Positions 27,467 through 37,142 of a stretch of DNA of 64,000 nt are shown one piece after another (positions within the stretch are counted from its first letter, which is position 1; each line of letters starts with the position of its first letter). The stretch covers positions 688,969 to 752,968 of the forward strand of contig NZ_LMAS01000001.1 of NCBI RefSeq assembly GCF_001509555.1, given 5' to 3'. Source of the DNA: Bacillus sp. FJAT-29937 (GTDB taxonomy: Bacteria > Bacillota > Bacilli > Bacillales > Cytobacillaceae). Made by a program: the position numbers and the translations under genes. Under the pieces are notes generated by a model. The model did not search any database, was not told the DNA's origin, and saw only the letters and a program-made list of their open reading frames with translations.

Positions 27467-28186
27467 TTATATATCCTCTACCACAATATAAGCGGCCTTT
27501 GTTGGTCCGTGCACTCCAACAACTAAGTTCATTTCAATATCCGCTGAATTGCTCGGACCGGTTATAAAGTTTACACATGAAGGAACTTGTTCTCCAATCT
27601 TTACTTTTTCCCTAATCAATCTTGCTGCTTGTGTCATACGTGGGACGATGGAGCTTTTCGGAATAATAATGACTGAAGTGTCTGGCAAGAAGCTAATACT
27701 CCTGCCTCTGTCTTTACTGCTAAAAAGGACTGCTGTACCGGATTCTGCTAAGGTGATTTCACTTATCGTGATCCCGACATTTGCTTTTTCTGCTAGCTTA
27801 ATGTTTTCTTCGCCAATGCTCGAATCCCAAACATCCACTTTAATATCCTCACTCGGCAGAATCTTATTGAATAAGGGAGAAAGCCCGAATTCATCGAATC
27901 GAGGGTCAGCCCATTTGATAATTGGCCCCCCGCCATATTTCGTAATTATATTCTTTAATGTTTCGGCGAGTCCGGAAAGATTTGTTGTAATAAAGTCGGT
28001 GTGAATGCTTTTGCATTGTTCCTCAAGGACTTGAAGCAATTCGTCCTGATTAGCATCCTTTAATACCACATCCTGTGGTTGAAAGCTCCACTCAGGTCTT
28101 TCAATCGTGGTTTCTAGGTGATCTCTCCCTAACCGCTTAGCAATCTTTGTTAAAAATACCTCTCTATTCTGGATGTTCCCAGCCAT
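27467..28186 (-). CDS. lutC: LutC, lactate utilization LUD-domain protein
   Basis: 239-aa LUD (DUF162) protein, third subunit of the LutABC L-lactate oxidation complex. Conserved segments include NVGITISEITLAESGTAVLFSS and a C-terminal CVNFITGPSNSADIEMNLVVGVHGPTKAA. Its ATG overlaps the lutB stop as TAATG, so the two are coupled. The complex oxidises lactate to pyruvate in the cytosol, passing electrons through the LutA/LutB iron-sulfur clusters. No lactate permease or LutR gene is adjacent, unlike in B. subtilis. Confidence 0.94.
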   Translation of the reverse strand: MAGNIQNREVFLTKIAKRLGRDHLETTIERPEWSFQPQDVVLKDANQDELLQVLEEQCKSIHTDFITTNLSGLAETLKNIITKYGGGPIIKWADPRFDEFGLSPLFNKILPSEDIKVDVWDSSIGEENIKLAEKANVGITISEITLAESGTAVLFSSKDRGRSISFLPDTSVIIIPKSSIVPRMTQAARLIREKVKIGEQVPSCVNFITGPSNSADIEMNLVVGVHGPTKAAYIVVEDI

Positions 28187-29613
28187 TATTTATCACCTCC
28201 ACTTTGACGATTTGCAAACCAATCACGGAAGCGTTCTTTATTCGGTGCAGGGAAATCACGAATTTCTGTCCAAGCCTTAAGCGGACCCGGCCCTTTTGAA
28301 ATTTTGTCTCCAATCGTAAATGGATTCATGGCAGCAGGCGCTACTTTCGAACCTATTTTATATAATGCAGGGGAAGCCGCTCCAAGTCCAAATGCCTTCA
28401 TTGCCATTTTTTCTGAAATTGGCGCTTTGCCTTCTTTTTCAACAATGACTTGACGATGTTTATGGAGAAGTTCATGCAGCGGAATCTTTACTGGGCAAGC
28501 ATCTGTACAAGCCCCGCATAATGTTGATGCATAAGGGAGTTCCTTATAGTCGTCATACCCTCCTAATAATGGGGACAGGACTGCTCCAATCGGTCCGGAG
28601 TATATCGAGCCGTACGAATGTCCGCCCACATGGCGATATACCGGGCAAACATTTACACATGCTGCACAGCGAATACATTGTAAAATGGATTGAAACTCTC
28701 CCCCTAAAATATCAGAACGTCCATTATCAACAATGACTAAGTGAAATTCCTCCGGTCCATCCGCATCCTCTTCTTCTCGAGGGCCAGAAAGGACGGTTAC
28801 ATAGCTTGGCAGTTTTTGCCCAACCGCACTTCTTGTTAATAAACTAACAAGAACCTCCATTTCTTCAAATGTTGGAACAAGTCTTTCCATTCCCATGACG
28901 GTAATTTGTGTTTTTGGCAATGCCGTAACAAGATCAGCATTTCCCTCGTTTGTTACTAATGTAATGGATCCTGTTTCTGCAATGGCAAAGTTACATCCAG
29001 TAATCCCTACATCAGCTGTTAAAAATTCATTTCTCAGCATTTTTCGTGAATGTGCACATAATTCTGCAGGGTCTTCACTATTCTCATAGTTTAATTTCTT
29101 AGCAAAAACATCTCGAATTTGCTCTTTATTTTTGTGTAATGCCGGAGCTACGATATGTGAAGGTGGATCATGATCATCGACCTGTAAAATATATTCACCT
29201 AAATCTGTTTCAATCACTTCGCAGCCAGCCTTTTCAAGGCAAGCATTTAAGTGAATTTCCTCCGTCACCATAGATTTCGACTTTACTACCTTTTTTGCGT
29301 TTTTCTTATCAATAACATCTTGAATATATGATGTTGCGTCTTCAGCAGTTTCGGCAAAGAATACATGACCGCCTCTTTTAGCAACATTTTCACTCAATTC
29401 ATATAAATAATAATCTAAATTTTCAAGTACATGCTGGCGGATCTCTTCTCCAAGCGAGCGCCATTCTTCCCAGTTTCCTAGTTCTTCTGCAGCTGCCAAT
29501 CTTCTTGTATGAAGTCTTTCCTGAGCACTGGAAACGGCTCCTCTCATAAAAGAGTTGTTAATGCCTGCATTGACTCTCTCGCCAAAATTCTCGGTGCCAA
29601 TTTTCATTGCCAT
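28186..29613 (-). CDS. lutB: LutB, lactate utilization iron-sulfur protein
   Basis: 475-aa protein with an N-terminal LUD domain ([23 protein letters not shown] near residue 200) and a C-terminal ferredoxin pair, [15 protein letters not shown] and [13 protein letters not shown], each able to bind a [4Fe-4S] cluster. It is the central subunit of LutABC. The start is ATG at 29613; a second in-frame ATG two codons later is an alternative. Spacing of 13 bp to lutA and overlap with lutC show a single operon. Confidence 0.95.
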   Translation of the reverse strand: MAMKIGTENFGERVNAGINNSFMRGAVSSAQERLHTRRLAAAEELGNWEEWRSLGEEIRQHVLENLDYYLYELSENVAKRGGHVFFAETAEDATSYIQDVIDKKNAKKVVKSKSMVTEEIHLNACLEKAGCEVIETDLGEYILQVDDHDPPSHIVAPALHKNKEQIRDVFAKKLNYENSEDPAELCAHSRKMLRNEFLTADVGITGCNFAIAETGSITLVTNEGNADLVTALPKTQITVMGMERLVPTFEEMEVLVSLLTRSAVGQKLPSYVTVLSGPREEEDADGPEEFHLVIVDNGRSDILGGEFQSILQCIRCAACVNVCPVYRHVGGHSYGSIYSGPIGAVLSPLLGGYDDYKELPYASTLCGACTDACPVKIPLHELLHKHRQVIVEKEGKAPISEKMAMKAFGLGAASPALYKIGSKVAPAAMNPFTIGDKISKGPGPLKAWTEIRDFPAPNKERFRDWFANRQSGGDK

Positions 29614-29626
29614 TTTATTCCCCCCT

Positions 29627-30343
29627 TTAACGGCTATTTAATACTTCAGCAATGTGCATGACCTTGATCGGTTTTCCTTTCCGATCGACTCGGCCGCCAA
29701 TATTCATTAAGCAGCCGCCATCTGCACCGATTAAATATTCGGCCTTCGTTTCCTCAATATGATGAACCTTCTCATCAACCATTTGCTCTGATATTTGCGC
29801 CATTTTCACAGAGAATGTACCTCCGAAACCGCAACAATTATGTTTGTTCGGAAGCTCCGTATATTCAAGTCCCTTGACATGACTTAATAGTTTAAGAGGT
29901 GCTTCCTTTACACACAGCAGTCTCGTCATATGGCAAGAAGTATGGTAAGTTGCCTTTCCCTCCAATTTGGCCCCTACATCCTCAACCTTTAATACGTCTA
30001 CTATAAATTGAGTTAATTCATACGTTTTTTCAGCCAGTTTCTTTGCTCTTGGCTCCCAAACTGGATCTCCTCTGAAAATAGCTGGATATTCATGAAACAT
30101 ATAAGCGCATGATCCCGAGGGAGAGACAACATACTCTGATTCCTCGAATGCCTCGATCATTCTTTTCATCGCTTCTTTTGATTCTTTCACATAACCGCTG
30201 TTATAGGCAGGCTGTCCGCAGCAAACCTGGTCTTTTGGAAAGTCAATTGTACAGCCAAGCCGCTCTAGAACTTCAACTGTAGCCTTTCCAACATTACTTT
30301 GAAACATATCTACTAAACATGTAGCAAATAGGCTTACTCTCAT
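29627..30343 (-). CDS. lutA: LutA, lactate utilization CCG-domain protein
   Basis: 238 aa from the ATG at 30343, the usual LutA length. That ATG has AGAAGG six bases upstream; a TTG two codons earlier has no free site. Two cysteine-rich CCG domains are seen ([11 protein letters not shown] and HNCCGFGG, plus CHMTRLLC), typical of heterodisulfide-reductase-like subunits that hold iron-sulfur clusters. First gene of lutABC. Confidence 0.95.
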   Translation of the reverse strand: MRVSLFATCLVDMFQSNVGKATVEVLERLGCTIDFPKDQVCCGQPAYNSGYVKESKEAMKRMIEAFEESEYVVSPSGSCAYMFHEYPAIFRGDPVWEPRAKKLAEKTYELTQFIVDVLKVEDVGAKLEGKATYHTSCHMTRLLCVKEAPLKLLSHVKGLEYTELPNKHNCCGFGGTFSVKMAQISEQMVDEKVHHIEETKAEYLIGADGGCLMNIGGRVDRKGKPIKVMHIAEVLNSR

Positions 30344-30450
30344 AGCCAACCTTCTTTCTAATCATATTTTCTTACTATAGTATTATTCTATCTATATTAT
30401 TTAATGAAAGAAAGGGTATGACATTATATTTTTTGAAAATTTTTTACATA

Positions 30451-30483
30451 GAAAATAGGACAGTAGCGAAATGATACTGTCCT
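30451..30483 (-). terminator. Terminator after ppdK
   Basis: On the minus strand AGGACAGTA and TACTGTCCT are perfect 9-base arms followed by ATTTTC. Confidence 0.8.
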
Positions 30484-30491
30484 TCATTGAA

Positions 30492-33161
30492 TTAAGCGTT
30501 CGTATAAGCTTTAGCTTTATTATTTTCATGGCGAATCGTTGCCTGAGCAGCTGCTAATCGTGCTAATGGCACACGATAAGGCGAACAGCTGACATAATCA
30601 AGCCCTGTCTTATAGAAGAACTCAATCGAGCTTTTCTCTCCCCCATGTTCCCCGCAAATACCTGTTTTTAGCTTTGGTTTTGTTTCTCTTCCAAGTTGAA
30701 CGGCTGTTTCTACAAGCTTTCCAACGCCATTTTGGTCAAGGGCTGCAAATGGGTTTTCCGGAAGAACTTTATTCTCAATATAAGCTTGAAGGAATTTCCC
30801 CTCTGCATCGTCACGGCTGTATCCAAATGTTGTTTGCGTTAAATCATTAGTTCCAAAGGAGAAGAAATCGGCTTCCATCGCAATTTCGTCAGCCGTCAAA
30901 GCAGCACGTGGAATTTCTATCATTGTACCGATTGTATATTTAATCTCCTTGCCTGTTTCTGCTTGAACATAATTTGCGGCGTCGATCACTACTTGACGCA
31001 TTTGCTTCAGTTCATTCACATGACCAACTAGCGGGATCATGATTTCTGGCTGAACATCTATTGATCTTTCAGCTAGCTTAGCTGCAGCATAGAAAATCGC
31101 CTTTGCCTGCATTTCATAGATTTCTGGATACATCATTCCTAGACGGCAGCCGCGAAGTCCAAGCATCGGATTATACTCATCTAATTGCCGTACCTTCTTA
31201 AGCAATTGCTCTTTTTGCTTTAATTCCTTCGATTCCGGATCTAATATTTGAAGCCTTGTCACTTCAACGAGAAGCTCCTCTTTATGAGGCAAGAACTCAT
31301 GAAGCGGAGGGTCAAGTAAACGGACATTTACCGGATATCCTTGCATCGCTTCAAAAATCCCTTCAAAATCCCCTTGCTGCATCGGTAAAAGCTGTTCAAG
31401 TGCTTCCATTCTCTCTTTGAAGTTTTCCGCTAATATCATTTTTTGAACAATTGGCACCCGCTTACTATCCATAAACATATGTTCCGTCCTGCATAAACCA
31501 ATACCTTCCGCGCCAAATTCGAAGGCTTTTTTCGTATCCTCTGGATTATCAGCATTAGCCCGAACGGTAATATTACGCTTTTCATCTGCCCAGCCAAGCA
31601 ATCGCTGAAATTCTTCCGACAGCTCTGGATCAATCATCGGGACTTCACCGAGAATGATTTCGCCAGTTGAACCATCAATGGTTATGACATCACCATACTC
31701 AATCACTTTTTCGAAAGCGACAAATCGCTTCCCTTTTACATCGATTTTTAACGCTTCACATCCGCATATACAAGCCTTCCCCATTCCTCTGGCAACAACG
31801 GCAGCATGACTAGTCATACCTCCTCTGCTTGTCAAAATGGCTTGTGCAGCGACAATCCCATGGATGTCATCAGGGGTGGTTTCAGGTCGAACAAGAATTA
31901 CCTTCTTGCCTTCATTTGCCAATTGTTCTGCTTCATCAGCATCAAAAACTACTTGACCTGTTGCAGCACCAGGAGAAGCCGGAAGACCTTTTGCTAGAAT
32001 AGTCTTTACTGCTGAGTCATCAATCCTGCGGTGAAGAAGCTGATTTAACTGATCAGGATCCACACGAAGAAGTGCCGTTTCTTTATCAATAATCCCTTCA
32101 TCTACCATTTCTACAGCAATTCGAATGGCAGCTTGAGCTGTTCTCTTGCCGTTTCGGGTTTGAAGAATAAATAGCTTACCCTTTTCAACCGTAAACTCAA
32201 TATCCTGCATTTCTTGATAATGCTGCTCGAGCTGCTGAGAGGTTCGAATAAATTGCTCAAACACTTCCGGCATTTCTTCCTTTAACGTTCGAATTGGCTG
32301 TGGAGTTCGGATTCCTGCAACAACGTCCTCTCCTTGAGCATTAATTAAATACTCACCATAAAGCACCGGTTCTCCCGTTGACGGATTCCTTGTAAATGCA
32401 ACACCCGTCCCCGAGTCATTCCCCATATTGCCAAATACCATACTTTGAATATTTACAGCTGTTCCAAGATGGTCAGGGATTTTGTTCAGGCGGCGGTAAA
32501 CGATTGCACGCTGATTATTCCAAGAGTTGAATACGGCATGGATAGCAAGGAATAGCTGCTCCTTTGGATCCTCTGGAAATGCATTTCTCGTATGTTTCTT
32601 CACAATTTCTTTATAACCGGCAATCACTTCTTGCCAATCTTCAGTTGTCAATTCAGGGTCAGCCGTGTATCCTTTTTGTTCACGCGTTTCTTCTAATAAT
32701 TGCTCAAAAAAATACGTGTCAATTTCAAGGACAACATTGCTGAACATTTGAATAAATCTGCGGTAGGAATCATACGCAAAACGGGGATTATTTGTTAAAT
32801 TCGCCAAACCAATAACCGTTTCGTCATTCATTCCAAGGTTTAAGATCGTATCCATCATTCCAGGCATAGAAAAAACGGAACCTGAGCGCACGGAAACAAG
32901 TAAAGGATTATCAGCGTCTCCCAACTTTTTTCCCATTTTCTCTTCTAGTCGGGATAGAGCTTCTAAAGTTTGCAGTTCAACTGAAGAAGGAATCGTTTTG
33001 CTAGATTCATAATATGCATTGCATGCTTCAGTTGTAATCGTAAAACCTGATGGCACCGGCAAGCCGATATTTGTCATTTCTGCTAGATTTGCTCCTTTAC
33101 CACCGAGTAAATCTTTCATATTCCCATTGCCTTCTTGAAATAAATAAACGAATTTCCCCAT
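30492..33161 (-). CDS. ppdK: Pyruvate, phosphate dikinase
   Basis: 889-aa enzyme interconverting pyruvate, ATP and Pi with PEP, AMP and PPi. The ATP-grasp domain opens with FQEGNGNMKDLLGGKGANLAEM. The central swivelling domain holds the phospho-His motif GGMTSHAAVVARGMG, with the regulatory Thr just before the His. The C-terminal PEP/pyruvate barrel has the catalytic Cys in GICGEHGG. It directly follows the gene of its own regulator PpsR (five bases apart), giving the order ccpN-ppsR-ppdK. In this setting it probably runs toward PEP for gluconeogenesis from lactate or amino acids. Confidence 0.97.
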   Translation of the reverse strand: MGKFVYLFQEGNGNMKDLLGGKGANLAEMTNIGLPVPSGFTITTEACNAYYESSKTIPSSVELQTLEALSRLEEKMGKKLGDADNPLLVSVRSGSVFSMPGMMDTILNLGMNDETVIGLANLTNNPRFAYDSYRRFIQMFSNVVLEIDTYFFEQLLEETREQKGYTADPELTTEDWQEVIAGYKEIVKKHTRNAFPEDPKEQLFLAIHAVFNSWNNQRAIVYRRLNKIPDHLGTAVNIQSMVFGNMGNDSGTGVAFTRNPSTGEPVLYGEYLINAQGEDVVAGIRTPQPIRTLKEEMPEVFEQFIRTSQQLEQHYQEMQDIEFTVEKGKLFILQTRNGKRTAQAAIRIAVEMVDEGIIDKETALLRVDPDQLNQLLHRRIDDSAVKTILAKGLPASPGAATGQVVFDADEAEQLANEGKKVILVRPETTPDDIHGIVAAQAILTSRGGMTSHAAVVARGMGKACICGCEALKIDVKGKRFVAFEKVIEYGDVITIDGSTGEIILGEVPMIDPELSEEFQRLLGWADEKRNITVRANADNPEDTKKAFEFGAEGIGLCRTEHMFMDSKRVPIVQKMILAENFKERMEALEQLLPMQQGDFEGIFEAMQGYPVNVRLLDPPLHEFLPHKEELLVEVTRLQILDPESKELKQKEQLLKKVRQLDEYNPMLGLRGCRLGMMYPEIYEMQAKAIFYAAAKLAERSIDVQPEIMIPLVGHVNELKQMRQVVIDAANYVQAETGKEIKYTIGTMIEIPRAALTADEIAMEADFFSFGTNDLTQTTFGYSRDDAEGKFLQAYIENKVLPENPFAALDQNGVGKLVETAVQLGRETKPKLKTGICGEHGGEKSSIEFFYKTGLDYVSCSPYRVPLARLAAAQATIRHENNKAKAYTNA

Positions 33162-33166
33162 GATTA

Positions 33167-33979
33167 TTAGCTCCTCTCCTTTTTTAACACTTCTAGAATT
33201 AACCCTGCTGTTTCTTCCACTGCCTTATTCGATACATTAATAATTGGACATCCCACACGCTTCATAATTTTCTCGGCATAATCCAATTCATCAAGGATCC
33301 GTTCGAAGCTGGCATAGTTTGCTTGAGAGGCAAGTCCCAGCGCCTTAAGCCGCTCCTTGCGAATTTCATTTAATTTATCTGGTGAAATAATTAACCCAAT
33401 ACAATTCTTTCGTGGAATTTCGAATAGCTCGTCTGGAGGCGGAACCTCTGGAACTAGTGGAACATTTGCAACCTTAAACCGTTTATGTGCCAAGTACATC
33501 GATAATGGGGTTTTAGACGTTCTCGAAACACCAATCAAGACAATGTCTGCCTTAGTTATCCCCCGCGGATCACGCCCATCGTCATATTTAACGGCAAATT
33601 CAATTGCTTCAATCTTTCTAAAATATTCTTCATCCAGCATCCTCATTAACCCAGGACTATGATGCGGCTCTTTGTTAAACTGTGTTTGAAATGCATTCAT
33701 TAGTGGGTTTAATAAATCAACGGCTATAATTCCTTCTTCCTTAGCTCTTTTATCTAAATGCTCCTTTAGGGCTGGAACAACAATCGTATAAGCAATGATC
33801 GAATGGTCTTTACTTGCTAGATTAATAATATCTTCAATATCCTCTATATCATCTACATATGAATTTCTGCGAATATCAATTCGACTGCCATTAAACTGAG
33901 TCGCTACCGCCTTTACGACAAACTCTGCGGTTTCCCCAACGGAGTCTGACACGACATAAACTATTTCCTTTCGATTCAA
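33167..33979 (-). CDS. ppsR: Pyruvate, phosphate dikinase regulatory protein (YqfL)
   Basis: 270-aa bifunctional kinase/pyrophosphorylase (DUF299) that switches PpdK off by ADP-dependent phosphorylation of its active-site Thr and on again by Pi. The P-loop-like GVSRTSKTPLSMYLAH near residue 150 and the N-terminal YVVSDSVGETAEFV are diagnostic. In B. subtilis the orthologue yqfL is co-transcribed with ccpN but the genome lacks ppdK; here the target enzyme is the next gene, which makes the function direct. Confidence 0.95.
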   Translation of the reverse strand: MNRKEIVYVVSDSVGETAEFVVKAVATQFNGSRIDIRRNSYVDDIEDIEDIINLASKDHSIIAYTIVVPALKEHLDKRAKEEGIIAVDLLNPLMNAFQTQFNKEPHHSPGLMRMLDEEYFRKIEAIEFAVKYDDGRDPRGITKADIVLIGVSRTSKTPLSMYLAHKRFKVANVPLVPEVPPPDELFEIPRKNCIGLIISPDKLNEIRKERLKALGLASQANYASFERILDELDYAEKIMKRVGCPIINVSNKAVEETAGLILEVLKKERS

Positions 33980-34000
33980 CCTTTAGCAACCCCCTTGAGC

Positions 34001-34633
34001 TTATTTTTCTACCATTTCGATATATGCGCGAGTTAATGTCGTTTTTGTTATTCTTCCTAACAGTAAATACGTATTGCTTTTCTCCTCAACTTCTTTTACG
34101 ACTGGTAAAGAATCAATATGAAAAGCAATCATTTTTTTGGCAGCCTCAAGCAATGTTTCTTCGGGATCAATCGTTTTAATATTTGGCATTCTCGTCATGA
34201 TTACACTTACTGGCAGTTCTTGAAGATTTTTGTTCCCAAGTGATGCCCTTAGTAAATCTTTTCTTGAAACAACACCTGCTAAATGTCCCTCAGAATCAAC
34301 TGCATAAAGCGTACCAACATCTTCTAAAAACAACTGGACAATTGCATCATAAACAGAGGTCGAGCTTTCAACTACGATTGGATGTGCTTTAAAATCCTTT
34401 ACCTTTTGATTGATAAACTTTTCTGCCTGGCGCATGACTTGATATTCCTCATTATAGAAATAGCCTACTCGGGGCCTGGCATCTATATTTCCAGTTCTTG
34501 TGAGTATAGCAAGGTCTGGGCGTAAGGCAGCCCTTGAAAGGGAGAGCATTTTAGCGATTTCATTACCTGTTATTGGGCCGTTACGTTTTACTATTTGAAG
34601 AATCTCATCCTGGCGATTGGATAATTTAATCAT
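34001..34633 (-). CDS. ccpN: CcpN, repressor of gluconeogenic genes
   Basis: 210-aa regulator. It has an N-terminal winged helix (LSNRQDEILQIVKRNGPITGNEIAKMLSLSRAALRPDLAIL) and two CBS domains (about 75-205) that sense ATP/ADP in CcpN. The start is ATG at 34633, behind AGGGGGTGGTG; two GTG codons directly upstream are less well placed. In B. subtilis CcpN represses gapB, pckA and SR1 on glycolytic carbon. Two consensus CcpN sites lie on this gene's promoter. Confidence 0.95.
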   Translation of the reverse strand: MIKLSNRQDEILQIVKRNGPITGNEIAKMLSLSRAALRPDLAILTRTGNIDARPRVGYFYNEEYQVMRQAEKFINQKVKDFKAHPIVVESSTSVYDAIVQLFLEDVGTLYAVDSEGHLAGVVSRKDLLRASLGNKNLQELPVSVIMTRMPNIKTIDPEETLLEAAKKMIAFHIDSLPVVKEVEEKSNTYLLLGRITKTTLTRAYIEMVEK

Positions 34634-34676
34634 CACCACCCCCTAACAAAGATAGTATGTATTATTTTATATTACT

Positions 34677-34705
34677 ATTATAATTATGACATACTTATTT
34701 GTATA
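34677..34705 (-). promoter_or_regulatory. Promoter of the ccpN-ppsR-ppdK operon
   Basis: On the minus strand TATACA (34700-34705) and TATAAT (34677-34682), 17 bp apart. A CcpN site occupies the spacer. Confidence 0.6.
34685..34695 (+). promoter_or_regulatory. Candidate CcpN operator A
   Basis: TATGACATACT fits the CcpN consensus TRTGHYATAYW at all 11 positions. It lies in the spacer between -10 and -35. Confidence 0.65.
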
Positions 34706-34706
34706 T

Positions 34707-34717
34707 AGTATATCATA
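34707..34717 (-). promoter_or_regulatory. Candidate CcpN operator B
   Basis: On the minus strand TATGATATACT fits TRTGHYATAYW at all 11 positions. It lies just upstream of the -35 element, inverted with respect to operator A and two helical turns away. Confidence 0.65.
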
Positions 34718-34864
34718 TTTATTTTTCATACTTTTTCAAAATTGTTAAATTATCACTCATTAAATGATTGCCTCAATGGATGATACGTTTCTCATCTTCC
34801 TATTTTGTCTACAATAAGTTATAATAATATGTTGTTATTTAATACTCTTAAAGGAGTTTCTTTC

Positions 34865-36622
34865 ATGAAGATAATTTGTTCTACATTAAATGCAAAATAT
34901 ATTCACACGAATATTGCCATACGTTATTTAAAGGCTTATGCAAGCCCTGAATTTCATATAGAAATTGCTGAATATACAATCAAAGACCCCATTATGAATA
35001 TCGTGACCGATTTAATTCGAAAGAAGCCGGATGTAATCGGATTTAGCTGTTATATTTGGAATATCGAAGAAACGATTAAAGTAGTTAATATGATCAAAAA
35101 GATTAACCCAGCTATTCAAATTGTCGTTGGCGGTCCTGAGGTTTCCTATGATGTTCTCGACTGGATGAAAGAGGTTAAGGATTTTGACTACATTGTCATT
35201 GGCGAAGGGGAAGAAACATTTAAGCAATTACTTTCAGGAATCCAAGGAGAATTGGAAATTGAGCAAATACATGGAGTTGCTTATCGTAAGGATGGAGAGA
35301 TCAAAATCAATCCTCAGCGAAATAAGCTGGATCTCAGGGAATTACCATCTCCCTTCAGATTTGCAGAAGATATCCCTCACCTTGCCAAGCGTGTTACGTA
35401 TATTGAGACAAGTCGCGGCTGCCCTTTTAGCTGTCAATTCTGCCTCTCATCGATAGAGGTTGGGGTTCGGTATTTCGACCGTGAAAAGATTAAAGACGAT
35501 ATTCGCTATTTAATGAAAAACGGCGCTAAAACAATTAAGTTTGTCGATCGGACGTTTAATATTAGCAGAAGCTATGCGATGGAAATGTTTCAATTTTTAA
35601 TAGATGAGCATTTGCCAGGAACTGTTTTTCAGTTTGAAATTACAGCAGATATTATGAGGCCAGAAGTCATTGAATTTCTAAATAAAGAGGCGCCAGCAGG
35701 CTTATTCCGTTTTGAAATAGGCGTCCAATCAACGAATGACTATACAAATGAGCTTGTTATGAGAAAGCAGAACTTCGAGAAGCTTTCACGGACAGTGACA
35801 ATGGTGAAAGACGGCGGAAAAATAGACCAGCATTTAGATTTAATTGCCGGGCTTCCAGAGGAAGATTATCACTCCTTCCGAAAAACATTTAATGATGTTT
35901 TCGCGATGAGGCCAGAAGAATTGCAGCTTGGTTTCTTAAAATTATTAAGGGGGACCGGCCTGCGCTTGAGAGCTGCTCAGCATAAGTATGTTTATATGGA
36001 TCATTCACCGTATGAAATGCTCGGAAATAATGTATTATCCTTTGACGACATTATCCGAATTAAACAAGTTGAAGATGTATTAGAGAAATATTGGAATGAC
36101 CATAGAATGGATTTCACTGTTGAATATTTAGTAACGAAATCATTCTCATCCCCATTTGACTTCTTTCAAGAGTTTGGCAGCTATTGGGAGGAAAGTGGCT
36201 GGTCAAGAATTGGCCATCAGCTAGAGGATTTATTTAGAAGACTTTATGAATTTCTTCAATATAAGAAAATCGCCGACTTAGATATTATAGAAGGTTTAAT
36301 GAAGTATGATTATTTAATCAGACAAAAATATAAACCGAGAAAGCCGTGGTGGGGCCCTGATGCATCCGCTAGCTATGATAAAGCGGAAAGGTCTGTCATT
36401 TACCAGGACATTATCAAAAATCCATCCATTTTAGGCTCCGAATTTGTTGAAATCGGTCTGAACGAAAAGGATATTTATAAGCACACACTTATCGAAAAGC
36501 TTACGTTTGATCTCGATAAATATTTAACTACCGGGGAAATCAACAAAAAGCCGACTTCTATCCTGACATATTTTGATTCAAGAAATGAAAAATCTTTCAT
36601 TTTTTCTTCTTCTAAAAATTAG
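34865..36622 (+). CDS. B12-binding-domain radical SAM protein (DUF4080)
   Basis: 585 aa. The N-terminal 130 residues form a cobalamin-binding-like Rossmann domain (VGGPEVSYD). The radical SAM core follows, with SRGCPFSCQFCLSS supplying the CxxxCxxC ligands of the [4Fe-4S] cluster. The C-terminal 200 residues belong to DUF4080. Related enzymes do methylations or other radical chemistry, but the substrate of this group is unknown. The start is ATG at 34865, eight bases after AAAGGAG; a longer frame from 34805 lacks a binding site. Confidence 0.9.
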   Translation: MKIICSTLNAKYIHTNIAIRYLKAYASPEFHIEIAEYTIKDPIMNIVTDLIRKKPDVIGFSCYIWNIEETIKVVNMIKKINPAIQIVVGGPEVSYDVLDWMKEVKDFDYIVIGEGEETFKQLLSGIQGELEIEQIHGVAYRKDGEIKINPQRNKLDLRELPSPFRFAEDIPHLAKRVTYIETSRGCPFSCQFCLSSIEVGVRYFDREKIKDDIRYLMKNGAKTIKFVDRTFNISRSYAMEMFQFLIDEHLPGTVFQFEITADIMRPEVIEFLNKEAPAGLFRFEIGVQSTNDYTNELVMRKQNFEKLSRTVTMVKDGGKIDQHLDLIAGLPEEDYHSFRKTFNDVFAMRPEELQLGFLKLLRGTGLRLRAAQHKYVYMDHSPYEMLGNNVLSFDDIIRIKQVEDVLEKYWNDHRMDFTVEYLVTKSFSSPFDFFQEFGSYWEESGWSRIGHQLEDLFRRLYEFLQYKKIADLDIIEGLMKYDYLIRQKYKPRKPWWGPDASASYDKAERSVIYQDIIKNPSILGSEFVEIGLNEKDIYKHTLIEKLTFDLDKYLTTGEINKKPTSILTYFDSRNEKSFIFSSSKN

Positions 36623-36628
36623 TAATAC

Positions 36629-36664
36629 TAATCAGCCCCCTGCAATTAGCAGCGGGCTGATTTA
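36629..36664. terminator. Bidirectional terminator after the radical SAM gene
   Basis: AATCAGCCC and GGGCTGATT are perfect 9-base arms with further GC pairing inside and T-rich flanks. Confidence 0.83.
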
Positions 36665-36808
36665 TTATCTTTTCTTTTTTCTATTGCTTTTCTTTTCCTG
36701 ATCTTCATTCATAAAGGGAAGCTCATAAAGCTTACTCGCATTAATATCGCCAAATTCGTTACCAAATTCAACATTGGCGTTTTTTTGTTTTTCTTTGTTT
36801 TTATTCAT
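36665..36808 (-). CDS. 47-aa small basic protein, unknown
   Basis: I do not recognise it. The product begins MNKNKEKQKNANVEFGNEFG, has DINASKLYELPFMNEDQ in the middle and a Lys/Arg-rich tail (KKSNRKKKR). It has no membrane segment or cysteine. Its ATG overlaps the stop of the preceding gene (36808-36969) as TAATG, which supports real translation. Size, charge and neighbourhood recall small spore-core proteins, but that is only inference. Confidence 0.65.
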   Translation of the reverse strand: MNKNKEKQKNANVEFGNEFGDINASKLYELPFMNEDQEKKSNRKKKR

Positions 36809-36969
36809 TACGATCTGCCCTTTCGCCCTTGCTTAGAATTACGGTTTGCCCCTTTCATCGGGTTTTCGCCTTGACTAAACTCCGCAGAGAATTCTGTTTC
36901 TTCTATATTTTTCTTTGGGGTTTTCGTATGTTTTAAAGCAGCATCAAATTGTGCTTTTCTTTTTGCCAT
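36808..36969 (-). CDS. 53-aa small basic protein, unknown
   Basis: Not recognised. It begins MAKRKAQFDAALKHTKTPKK and contains EETEFSAEFSQGENPMKG, ending in NRNSKQGRKGRS. It has a strong AGGAGG ribosome binding site nine bases before the ATG and is translationally coupled to the next tiny gene. The central acidic ExEFSxEF and basic ends resemble several minor spore proteins of Bacillus in style. Confidence 0.7.
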   Translation of the reverse strand: MAKRKAQFDAALKHTKTPKKNIEETEFSAEFSQGENPMKGANRNSKQGRKGRS

Positions 36970-37142
36970 TACTGAAGCCTCCTATTGGGAATGATACATT
37001 CTTATTGTTTTCTTAGAATTATTTTTCATTCAAAAAATAATTCCCTTAAATTTCATTTTGAAATAACTTATAAATCAGCTGATTCAACAAAACCTAGAAG
37101 AAGGCTAACTGTTTTCTATACAAAGGAAAAGGGATGATTTGA

